From the NCBI RefSeq assembly GCF_000150275.1, contig NW_002060949.1, positions 3,866,499 through 3,930,498 on the forward strand: a stretch of 64,000 nucleotides of DNA, given 5' to 3'. The notes beneath the pieces were generated by a model that saw only the letters and a list, made by a program, of their open reading frames with translations, had not been told where the DNA came from and searched no databases. Below, piece by piece: positions 24,301 to 36,597 of the stretch (its first letter is position 1; each line of letters begins with the position of its first letter). Source of the DNA: Trichoplax adhaerens (taxonomy: Eukaryota; Placozoa; Uniplacotomia; Trichoplacea; Trichoplacidae). The translations under genes and the position numbers were made by a program.

Positions 24301-27300
24301 AAAGACATTAAGAAAAAGTATTATATACTAATACTCGCATTTGCTAAAAAGAGAATGTAGCTGTTAGCTAAATACAAGATTAATCCTACCGTATCTACTT
24401 TCTCAGCCATCGCTTAAATGAATAGTAAATAATATTTATGATCGTAGATAGTGTTACTTTGGCAATTGGTTATAGTAGAATTTTTGATCTAATTTGGATA
24501 AAATTTTTCAGTGAAGGTTATGCGGTAGTACCAGTGCTATTATACCTGAGATCAGATCAATTCAGTTCTCGATCTTCGCTTCAATTGAAAGCAAATTATT
24601 ATTAGATCAAATTTAATAATTGATCGAAAATAAGTTACCATGTTATCTCTGTCGTATTAAATAAATTATATCACTTCGATTTTAGTGAAATTCAAGTCTT
24701 ATAGTCACTATTTCGAATATCGGCAGTTGTCACGAACTGAAGTTTATCTTTATTCCAGTTTTTAATTCTTGAAGGAATCGAATATAATCGCATCTTATTT
24801 GATTTTTTTGTCCAGGAATTTCAATCCAACTGTTTAATTAGTTCTGTTTTATTGATAATATTGAATTTTGCCACCTATCGGTGTCGTAAGAACCCGAAGT
24901 TTTACTAGATGAATAACTAGAAAAGTAGTCTGCTGGATTTCCTAAATTCATAGCCTTATTGATATCATATCATACCTAACTCTTTCCACTTACACTTATA
25001 CCCTTATTTTAATACCCATAAGTGAAGCTCTCATAAAATTCATTCTAAAATTATAAATTTGTATGCTTCATTTCAAACTGTAATCAATTGTCCTTATGAT
25101 GAACTACCCTTAAATTATTATAGAATTTCATAAATTTACGGACAATTTCACATGTAATTCTTGGTATAAGCTGATCATAGTCTGGTTTCAATCAATGAAA
25201 TGATCACAAAATCTAAACTCAAAATTTATTGACATTATTTCAAACTGTAACTAATGACCCTTAAAATGAACTATCGTTAAATTATGACGGAATTTTAGAC
25301 GTTCACGGACCATATTTCATATAATCCTACGTAAAAGTCGGTCATGACCTGGTTTCCATCGATGAAATGATCATAAAATCTAAATTTCAATTTTAGATTT
25401 ACAACCTTTATTTTTACGCGATACTCAATTCCTAAATATATCAGCCATATCATATTTTAATGGCAATACCATCGGTAATCCATATAAAATATTTAAAATG
25501 TATATTAAACTCTTTTTGTTCTATCACCCAAAGCCGCGTTTGTATCCTTAGTGGATGAGTGTAGCAAAATCTGAAGACAATTTTAAACTTATTGGGTATT
25601 GTTATATTTCTCCAATTCTTTGTCATCTACTCGTGGTATTTCTATATTTATGAATAGCTGATGGTGGAATTTATATTTAAGTATGCACATATGTATCCGA
25701 TTGAATTGAAATTGTAGCAACACATCCACGTACCTTATTAGCGATACAATATTGATTTATATTTTAAGTTATTTGAGCTTCTGAGTGATTAATTTTTCAT
25801 CATCAAATCACTATGGTCAAGATTAAAAATTATGAATGACTGATGGGCGGAATCTATGCTCAAATATTCGCATATGTATCCAATTTAATTGAGATTGTAG
25901 CATAACATCTATATGTTTTATTTGCGATACGATATGGATTTATATTTCAAATTATTAGAATTGTCAAGCGATTAATTTCTAATCAACAAATCGCTATGAT
26001 AAAGATTGAAAAAGAAGCATATATGGATATTCTAAAAATAAGTTGAAATCTTTCCATTCTTTATTGGGGAACAAAGTAGGGATTTATTCAGTTATTGTAC
26101 TTGATTTCAATAATATAATTAATCTTTATTCGTCCCATTCCTGCTATAATTAGCAAGGTATATGCCAGGATTTTCAATATTGACATCTCTCAGTTTATTT
26201 CTATTCTACTTCATATTGATACATTATGGATTCCATGTTTTTTGCTTATTAGAATTTTTTCGATATCTTCTATAGAGCATAGTATTGATGATGAGAACGA
26301 GGATGTATTGATTTACACTACGAGTACATATGAATAATTTAATATCATGTATACTTTCTATTTCATCTAAAATACGCCTATAGAAATATCAGTCTGGTCT
26401 AAACTGTAAAAGCTAAAGCCAACTTGCTACTTTTTATCCATCTAAAGCTCGTATGTCAATGAAAGCAAAACTCGAGTAATAAACTCTAACATGCATAACT
26501 ACCAAATTAAAAGGTCAACACACTGATCTAAAATCATCAAGAAATGACGAGAAAAAAATAATTATTAATCTTGATCAAACGATGTAGATTACTGTGTTAG
26601 TGTAAGTTTTACATAAAGATAGCCAATGTTACTTTTTTACTATAAGAATTAATACCAACAATTATATTGACTAATGGTTCTACTTGATTAATTTTTCCCC
26701 GTATTAATAATGAAAATACATGTATAAATGCATCTATGTCATAGCCATGTAGCTTGTCGTCAACTAATTTACTTTATACCATTTGTGTTGAAGATGCCTT
26801 TTCTATCTTCATTTAAATTGACTTGAGATTGATTGGCGCTTATTTATGATAACAAAAGTTTCCATTAAGAAATTGCAATTTCTAGTAACATCAATTATCA
26901 GTGGGCTGTAATTGTTACATGCCTTACTGTTTCAATAGTAAAAATGCTTGAATTTCCGGCTTGTTTATATCATACGGCTATAGGAAGTAAGGCAGTATAA
27001 AATTCTCTTTTCTTATACGATTTTAACAGTATGCGAGTGTTAGACTATCTTTGTAACATGATTAGCAATAAGTACCTTATTGCTGACCATTAATTTAGCC
27101 ATCTTGTCGTGTTAATAATCGCTAGTAAGAATTGAGTCGTGCTTTAATTAGGGAATATTAATTGCTGATATTTAACGTTGTTTTGGTAGTAGTAAGCATG
27201 CAATTACAATAATAAAGGTGCTACAAATTCTCTATAAGTACTTACAGGTTATGTAGTATGAAACATATGAAACTGCGATTGCTCCTAAATTCGCCTTAAG

Positions 27301-30300
27301 GCAATGTAGTACTATAATGATGGCTATATTTGCTTTTATTAATAAATAGTAAACGTTACGTAATATTAAGATTTAGCACGGTATGAATTACTTCGAAAAT
27401 TTTGACAGTTTCGTTAATAAGAGAATCTCAACTACAATTTGCTGAGGTACTGTAGGACCTTCTCCACTGAATTTTAAAGTGTATCAACGCTTCTTTATTA
27501 ATATTGAAAGAGCCCAAGATTGAATTGATACAGTATTTCCTTTTCCTTCGAGTCCGCACAAATGTTATTGTTATTAAAATATTTATAATTAAATTGTTGA
27601 CAAAATTTTGTCATTGATTGCTATTTGCTAAGCCACAATGGATTTGTACTTAGATATCTTGCGTCCGTTAGTGTGAGCAAATGACATTAAATGAAGTTAA
27701 CATGACTAACTAATGACTAACTTTAAGTATTACTTCTTTTCAAGTTTACTGATCCACTTACCAGTACTGCTACTAAGGGTTATTCGTAAACGAGTGTGAG
27801 CAGCGTAAAATAGAATTTGAGTTATTATAAATTTATTCGATGATACGTAACGGATTGTGACGTTAAGTATTATTTATGAGACCTTTTATCTTACTCATTG
27901 ATTTAAAGAGAAAATAGAGTTCAATATTCAGCGGAATTAATAAATAAATCATTTCATAACACCCTTGAATGTATGATTCTTATAAAAATATTACGCTATT
28001 TCCATATAAAATTAAATTTATGAAATTCCTAAGGTGACTAGAGCAACATAATTATTTTTTTTAAAATACCTCCTCCCCCAAAATTAAGCAGGTAGTATAA
28101 AATGGAATTATATCTTACTGTTGCAAAAGAAATCTGATAAATGAGGTATTGCAAGAGGAAAAATTTGCCAATTATTAGCAATAAAGCAATAGAAGATGGA
28201 GAAAATATGTAAAATTATGTAATTTTATAAAAAGAATCATTTATTATTTAAAAAGCCATTAAATTTAGAGAATCTGATTGGCTGAAATTGATAGAAAGCT
28301 AAGTAGCATAAAATTTTTTGCGATACCAATTTTCTCTTAATAAATAATATTTATACAACCAAATTGAGACAGCAGATGCAAATACTTGTAAAAATGAGCC
28401 TACAGAGCAGTAAGGCATATTATTTCTATTTAAATTAGTCAACATACAATAACTAGATTTTTCATATTCATCAATTTAGGAAAAACTCATAGACACTAAA
28501 AATATACCGATATTGCCGTTCATTTTTGTAAGCGATTTAAATAGCTGCAAGTTTCTGCTGATCAATAATTATTTATATAGATTTATGTATGTATTTAATA
28601 ATTCATGTACTACCTTCAATGATGCCGATGGCCTTTTTAATGTTAGTTGGAGATTTGTATTACCAAATATGCGGGCAATTCGCTACTAAATGAAATTATG
28701 GTTAAATTTACCATTTATAATGTGAGCGTTCTCTCTCAAAAAAGACATGAATTCCAGCATAAGTGCGATTGGCCATTGTTGGGTTGCAACTAAATTTACT
28801 TTCTCTTATCTTTGTTAAGGGAAATATTAATCCAATTCAGCTTATTTAATAGAGTAATAGACTAATATCCGGTACAACAATTTGTAAACTCCATCACCAC
28901 TAGTGATAACCTACCAACATCTAAGCGTAAAGTTTAAGCAAGAATCCAACTAAACTTGTATTTCAATCCTTAATTAACCGGAAATTTATCTCCTGTTAAT
29001 GTTATGCTCTTTAGGAAAGAATTTCAATTTAAATACGTTATTTCCTAACAAAATAAATTTAGAGATAACATACGAAATAGTATACCTATCGAGAGCATAA
29101 TCATTATATGATCTTTAAGGTACTGTTGGAATAAAGATATTGCTTATATACATGTATAAGGTAAATGAACTAAAAGAATACCTTTGATAAGTAAATATTA
29201 CTAATGCTAACATCAACCATACTGTTCTTCCAAATTATAGGTCTGCTTCTGTTTAATATAGATTAAGCTACATTTAGATTACCGGCATATGTGAAATTTA
29301 TGACCTATTCAAATAATCATGTGATAAAATTCATCAATATATATATATATATCTGAGCATAATTTGAGAGCTACATTTTAACATTCAGTTTTATAAATCG
29401 ACGGTTGCAATGAGATAAAACTGGACGATATATAAGCTGATTATTAGCATCTAAGTAAAGTAATAATCATGCAGTTTCTAAGTTAATTACTACAATCTAT
29501 AGAGCAGCTTACAAATTGAAAAATCTATATCTTAGCTACATAAAATAGTTTTGGGGGACGGAAAATTATATTATTGTCATTAAACTATTGCTTTAATGGA
29601 TCCTTACATCAGCGTCTATTTTCATCAATTCTAAAAAATGATAGCAATATGAGTATTCAACTTTACCCATTAAAATAAAATTAATTTCAATGAAAATCTT
29701 TCGAGCAGATTAAAAATGAGAAAGTCTGCATCTTAGCTGTATAAAACAGTTTCTTAGGACAGAAAATCATATTTTTTGCGATTGAGCTATTGCTTTAATG
29801 GATTTTTATCCAGCATATATTTTTTCATTTATTCTACGACCATGAAATGATAGCAACATCAGTACTTAACTTTGCTCATTAAAGTGAGTTTTATTTTAAT
29901 TTAGATATCTGGTGGAGCAACAGCAGCTAATTTAGTTACAGGAAGTAATTTTCCTTACTTTTTCTCTTCCAACATCAACGATGTTTCCCTCAACATTGTA
30001 CGATTAGAATTCATTCAAAGATATCAATGGCAAAGAATTGCTGTTATTATGCAAACAACTAGCAGTTTATATCTTTCGGTAAGACCGCCTTATTACTTTT
30101 AATAATGCAAGTTTTGCTAAAAGATTGCTAAATTAATAGTAGCCTAAGTGTTAATGAATTCAAATAACCCAATTCGACCTATTATACTCATCTTCTACAG
30201 GGAGGCCAAGATTTCGTTAAAGGACTACATGATAAAAATTTTACAGTCGTAGCTGAAGAATCATTTGCCACAAATCCAGAGCGTTCTGTTGAATCACTGC

Positions 30301-33300
30301 AGGTAACTATAATGATACAAATACTTAACTTTAACTTGTTATTCCCATAACTACGCTATTCTACTGTATTGCTAGAAACTTCTATTTTGAAAGATAGTTA
30401 TGGCGACATTTAATTTAGTAAACGATTAGATAGAGAAGACCTCTTCTCTATCTACGATTTATAATCAATCGCTAAAGAAATGCTCTACAGAATGTAGATA
30501 TCCGATAACTTATTTTTCAAGTCATAAGTCTAGTTTTACGCTTTTAAATTATCGCTAGCGAAGAGACTATAAAGCCATATGGCAAAGGCATAATCAGTCG
30601 CTGTTTTATAGGATTATATGTGTGTAATGAGCACATCTCATATCAGCTATCTAAAAAGTTATTCCGATATTAATTCTATCAAACGTTTCATTTCTTGAGA
30701 GCATATAACTAAGTAAACAATTTTATTGAAAACACTTCTGTTTCACTTAAGAGAATTTACTTCGATAAACTTATATGCGATCCAATTATACTTGTTAGTA
30801 AGCAAACATTAAAAAATTTTACCCTACTTATGCATATGATTTTTAGTAATGAAATGTAATATTAATGTTAAGATTGTCCTACTTATATAGATTGATACTA
30901 ATACGAGTTCTACTTTATTAATTTCATTGAACTAGAATAAAGACGCAAGAATTGTATTCATATTTTCTGATGTACGCAATGCTGCTAACATCCTATGTAA
31001 GGTAGGGCTACACGCGGTTTTCATTTAATATATCATATACACAGGAGTTTAATACAAAAAAAGTGGATTATCATAGTTAATGCTGAGAAATATAAAACGA
31101 AATCAGCTATTAGCAGTATAATAGCCGTTTAATTACAATATACACAATTATCACGATGACTGTCAAATAACTTAAGAACTTTTAATACGTTTAACACAAT
31201 TAATCTAAGCCGATGATAATTTCTTGATTTAACCGGATGTTAACCAGTTACTATGATTATTCCTTCTAGGCTTATAAATTGGGAATGTATGGAGAAAATT
31301 ATGCGTACCTCCTGCTTAATATTTACTTCCCTAGCTGGATTGATATTTCTGCTAGCCTGACGAATTGTACGAGTGATCAGCTATGGACAGTAGCTAGAAA
31401 TTATTTCACATTTGCACCTTTCTTTGGATATCGTTCTAATCCTACCATAGTTTCGGGACGTGTAAGTTAAATACTAACTATCTACCGGTATATTTCCTAT
31501 CAGTTAGAAATGGTGCATGCAACTTCTGTTTCAATCTACGCCAATTACAAATCAGTGAATAATTATATAATCTATCGTTTTTGTTGTTATTCAGCAGCAC
31601 TTTGCTTCATATAAATCTTGTGTAATATAGTCTTAAATGTCCTAGCATAAGAGTTATATTTATATTGAAATGCGCATACAGCACCCAACTGATCGCAAAC
31701 TTAAGATCAATATAATATTGCATCGATTCTACCATAGCTTAGTTTAATATTCACAAGCTAAGCAATTATCCAGTGTATATTGCGAATATTTAATGATTGA
31801 TCTCATTCAATGTAGACATATAAACAACATCTTGAAGATTATAGAAAATTTACTGCACAATATGATCCTGTCGATGGCTATAACAGGGCTGTCTATGACT
31901 CTGTTTATGCACTTGCCCTGGCACTAAATAAGACAGAAGAGCGGCTACGATCATATAATATGAGCTTAAGCGACTTTCATTATAATAATACCTTCATATT
32001 CAATATTTTATTTAAGGCATTGAAGGAAACACAATTTCTTGGTGCTAGTGTAAGTTCATGATAATGCCTCTGAATAGGACAATTTTAAAATTCTTAGATA
32101 TGATCAATTAAGTTTAGTTATGCTTAATTTATGGCATTTCAGTTTATTACTATATTTTTACTATTGAATTATCTGCTAAGTTCATGATGACGACTCTGAA
32201 TAGGATAATTTTAGAATTCTTGGATATGGTTAAATAAATTTATTTAAGCTTAATTTATGACATTTTAGTTTATTAATATATTTTTACTGACGAATTACCT
32301 ACTAGCTATATGTTACATGGTAAATCTTTCCATGTGCTAATTTTGACATCGCCATTGTAATCCATTAGGGGCCATTTCGATTCTATTCACGATCGAGAAT
32401 TGGGAATGTCGATATTATCCAATATCAAAGTAGGTCAAATATGAAAACATTCAGTAGCATACCAACAAGTTTCTCGCAATTTTGTTTTCCATTTCGACCG
32501 ATTAAACCCTTCTAGTGAAATAATGCTAGAAATTTATTTCGCGATAATTTTAACGTTACTTCTCGTCTATAAAGTGTATGGATAACAAATTATTGCTCAT
32601 TATTTCATGGTCTATATACACTTTCTATTAGATATCTCAGGCAGCTTTAAAGAAGTTACTATTGGTAACTACCTAGGGGCGAATAGTAACATCGTTCTCA
32701 TGAAAGAGAAAATAATCTGGCCAGGTAAATAGGCAGAGAGAGGAAAAATATCTTGTTCTATTTTAATTTTTCAGTATTCTATTTTACTAATATCGCATGT
32801 ATCGTATGGGAGATTAAAAACACAATTTATTGACTTAGTAAATATATGTAATTAAGAATTTCTAATAATACTACCATTACTTTTGATAAATACCCTATTT
32901 ATCTAAACGTGTCATCTTATTTAATATTCTTAGGAGGAAAAATACCTAGTGACCATGTAGAAATTAAAACTGAAAAAGTTCCCATTTCCTATCAAACTTT
33001 TTTGATTTTCCTAATATTATCCGTTATTGGAATTGCAGTTACTGTAACATTTCTATTATTCAATATTGCTTTCCGACTTGAAAGGTATAATTTGAAATAT
33101 TGCCGTTGTCTACCACTTTCTGGTGTTCAGTATTAGGATATAGAGTAATATTCATTAAATAAGACATGGAAAATTTAGATTTCGGTCTTTACAGAGATAC
33201 ATATTGATTCCGAGACGATAGAATTTTTATGTTGATCATGTAATATAGAATCTGGTAGTATTAACATTTGGCAATTTATCCGCTGCTTTTAGAGTCATTA

Positions 33301-35172
33301 AAATGTCAAGCCCTAAGATTAATAACCTGTTCCTGCTTGGCTGCATATTATGCTATGTCTCGGTTGTCATCCATGGCAGCGAAGCCATTAATTATCAATC
33401 TTTACCAGCGTTACAAGTAATTTGCACTGCTCGCATATGGACATTGATAATTGGTTTTACTCTTGCTTTTGGCTCGTTATTCTCCAAAATGTGGCGAGTG
33501 TATAAGATTTTTACGAATAAAACTGCAAAGTCTGTGGTAAGAGTTTCTTCCTTTCTACAATTGGCGATAACTTGAATAACTATCTTCCATTAGCTGATGT
33601 AATCCATAGTTTTATAAATCCTTCATTAATAGTAGAAGTCCACCTTTTCATCAGATCAGCCATCATACAATTACTTTATTCAGCATAGGAGACTATTTTA
33701 CTTTCCTAGTCTTGCCACGTTACTGCTGTAAATAGCTGAAATCACTACAGCTGAATATTGCCCCGTATAAAATCTTTTATTTATTGATTAAGCTATCTAA
33801 GTCATTACTACTGTAAAGGAAAAGATCAGCCTTGACAATAATTATCAATAGTTATTTCTCCAATTTGTCTGGTGTTATCATCTGCTCGAATATGATACGG
33901 TCAATGATAGATTTTCGTTCAATATAGTAATGATATACTAGTAGTAAATGGCTACAATATCGCATCCACGATCAAAAGCCTTAAAGTTACCCTATTTCAA
34001 TGCAACGGCTGTAGCAATGTCTATTACTTATACTTTTTATTTTTACTCATTTACAGATTATCAGAGATAGGCAATTGTTTTCCATTACGGTTATTCTAGC
34101 TCTAATCGACCTAGTTTTGCTAACATTATGGCAAATTATTGATCCGCTAGTTCCAACTTGGCAGGTCGTTAACCTTACGGTAAGTTTGGAAGCCATAAAT
34201 TAAGGTCATCGTTCAATGTAAAATCTAGCATGGTAGATAGTAACTTTACTCACGACATAAAAGTATCTTTTGCATTCTCGTAATAAAATGAGTATCCAAG
34301 GTTTACTTTTCATGGACCCAAGGTATTTCAAAACAGATTAGCCAAATTAGAACAGAATAACATTATGTTCTAATCTTGATTTCGTATGTACAGTACACGT
34401 AAAATGATATTCTGTACAAATATCGTTACGATCGGTAGTTATCTAATCGTCTTCATTAGAATTATTTTCCCGTAAGTAGTTGGTCGAACATTTCTAATTT
34501 AAGAACAGACCAATCTAATTATCATAGAAGTATCATTATACTTCAATTTCGATTTCTGATACAAAAATCCATTCTTGCACTTGTATAACTTGGGGATCTA
34601 CGATTATTCACTCGTACTCATTTCTTTCTAATAGACTATGCGTACGCAGTCGAATATTCTAATTCGAGAAAGCTACCTGATTTGTACCTGCAGCAATATC
34701 ACCATCTGGATTGGAATCACTTTGGCTTACAAATTTGTAGTCTTAATATTTGGTGCTTTCTTGTCGTGGGAAACACGGAGCGTCAACATTCCAGCTTTAA
34801 ACGATTCCTATCACGTTGGCTTATCTATTTATAATGTAGTTATAATTTGCACGATCGGATTTTTAATCAATATCCTTGTTCCAGTTACACCGCAGACTGC
34901 TTTTGTTGTTACTGGTACTTTTATTATATTTTGCACAACATCCATTGTCTGTTTCATATTTTTTCCTAAGGTAAAACCAGTGCGTACTTAAGCCATATTG
35001 TACCAAATATTTGAGATATTTAAATGTTAATTAATGATGTAATGATTGATTACTATCTTAGGTTAAATCCAAGCTCAATCCCACCGTTACTTATGGCTTA
35101 TCGCGAAGGATCTACCCTGAAGCAGCGGGTGAAATACGCAGTAAGATTCCTGAAACTTTGGGTTCGGAATAA
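21387..35172 (+). CDS. GABA-B-type class C G-protein-coupled receptor (14 exons)
   Basis: Exons: 21387-21668, 22068-22205, 29905-30078, 30201-30302, 30936-31001, 31270-31461, 31816-32049, 32369-32429, 32641-32724, 32934-33084, 33293-33536, 34057-34179, 34635-34970, 35062-35172. All have GT-AG ends and matching phases, giving 765 aa. A signal peptide (about 1-36) is followed by a Venus-flytrap ligand-binding domain (to about 440) with the family's GPFSSSVSE, NKDARIV and WPGGKIP motifs. Seven membrane segments follow: TM1 about 456-490; the TM2 region with SSPKINNLFLLGC; TM3 with ICTARIW; then WRVYKIFTNKTAKS; TM5 to WETRSVNIPALNDS; TM7 ending FFPK. The conserved Cys of TM3 and of loop 2 (YLICTC) are present. 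Expected role: plasma-membrane receptor for GABA or a related ligand, coupled to G proteins. The tail after TM7 is only about 36 residues, with no coiled coil for heterodimerisation. A weak alternative donor (CA|GTAAGA, about 35137) could lead to unseen tail exons. Exons 8-9 are the least certain. Confidence 0.93.
25050..25405. repeat. Diverged tandem duplication, 167-bp period
   Basis: TTTCAAACTGTAA occurs at 25071 and 25238, and the similarity continues through GGTTTC[AC]ATC[AG]ATGAAATGATCA to AAAATCTAAA. Confidence 0.75.
25650..26013. repeat. Diverged tandem duplication, 182-bp period
   Basis: ATGAAT[AG][GA]CTGATGG starts copies at 25650 and 25832. Shared blocks include CATATGTATCC and GCGATAC[AG]ATAT. 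Confidence 0.75.
29502..29880. repeat. Diverged tandem duplication, 201-bp period, just before exon 3 of the receptor
   Basis: GAGCAG...AAAAT and ATCTTAGCT[AG][CT]ATAAAA recur 201 bp apart (copies from 29502 and 29703), with shared CTATTGCTTTAATGGAT. The second copy ends about 25 bp before the exon 3 acceptor. Confidence 0.72.
32051..32303. repeat. Tandem duplication, 126-bp period, at the start of receptor intron 7
   Basis: AAGTTCATGAT occurs at 32052 and 32178, and the two copies match over most of their length. The first copy begins within the splice donor GTAAGT; the second has CTAAGT instead and so is not a donor. Confidence 0.8.
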
Positions 35173-36597
35173 TTCTAAATGATTGAAAATGCAGTGTTGA
35201 AGATAATCAAGTGTTACTAGTCAAATGAACAGCTGTCTCCTCAGCTAAGCTGTGACCTCGAAAAATTATCATTTTAAAATACTCCGTGCAGTGATTGGGA
35301 AAAGCATACATGCAGTAGAAAACTATGTTGGTCAAGCGTTTCCTACATCCTAATTTTGCTATTGTGAATTCGTTATGATATTAAATACAGGGTATACATG
35401 TTGAAGTTTTAATTACATTATTATTTTAAAATCGTTCATAGGGCTAAATTTTTATAGTTTTCATCTGATTTTAGTCAATCTACAAAGTTAACTCATGTAG
35501 CTAAATACTTTTAAAAAGTTCTATGTTGCCATAAATTCAATACAAATTGTAAAAATATCTATTGAGAATTGCAATTGCTATTTAATTTATCAAGCAACAT
35601 TGTAGTTATAAATATTTATTCAAACTATGCTTACTATACACTGATGACGCACTTGATGTCGATTTTATTTCATTTACTATTCCATAATTAACTTCTTTGA
35701 TTTAACTGTAAAGCTCTGCTAGATTTAATAAGTTGATAACGTTAAAACCAATCAATTGGGTTGGAATTAGTACCTGTTAGCTATTTATGGATGTTTAAAG
35801 CTACCTTTCATATCTTTAAAATAAACATCTGTATAGAAGATGAACATAAAGCTGCATGCGTGCCTTTGTTACGTATGTGTCTTTTTAATGCAAAGTGATA
35901 TTATTATTCGCGGAAGTAGGAGCCTAAATTAGAAGATCATTTTTGGCAAACGTACCCGTGTACTATTACAAATTTGGGTGATTATATTGGCCTAAATAGT
36001 GATAGGTAGGTGCTATGGTAGTAACAACATCCACTGAAAACTACCATAGCGTACATCTTGATATTAGACTTTAGAGATTAAAAATACTACACGTCGGCTA
36101 AGACTGAAAATATTATTTCATAAGATCAAATCATTGTGGATCTTCGAATCAGCATAGTATTTTATTGTAAGAATCAATAGTTGCAGAGAATGCACTAGCA
36201 CACATCACTGCAGTAGTGCAACAGTTCCAGGTATCAATCAAAAATTGTAATTACAGTAGCCAGAGTCTCATCAAAGGAAGAAAGAAATGTCAAATCATTA
36301 TAAACTGAACAAGAGAAATTTTACTATAAAAATGAACATTATCCAACGTCTTTTACGTCTGATATTGGTATATATATAATTCAAGCAATGAGGTAGAAAC
36401 GATACATGTGGCTATCATTATATATATATACTGTATTTCATTATAATTGATTGATCGATAAATCGAAATTTCAGGCGTTGTATATATTAATATCGTAGCG
36501 GTAGCAGCTTCAGATAAAAACCAGTTCTGTAGAAATACAGGAGACCGACGTCCGATATTAGAATAATACAGTAAAAGAAGTAGGTAACCATTATATC
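35173..36597. other. Intergenic stretch between convergent genes
   Basis: Separates the receptor (+) from the 3' end of the minus-strand membrane-protein gene. No gene seen. Perfect short inverted repeats such as CTATGGTAGT...ACTACCATAG occur near 36013-36050. Confidence 0.5.

Larger units (their letters stand above)
22206..29904. other. Long second intron of the GABA-B-type receptor gene
   Basis: 7.7 kb, against intron lengths of roughly 65-860 bp in the rest of the gene. No nested gene or RNA was recognised. It contains three separate two-copy tandem duplications. Confidence 0.8.

Noticed and set aside
29338-29351. AT dinucleotide microsatellite
   Set aside because: Short simple repeat in an intron with nothing to suggest function.
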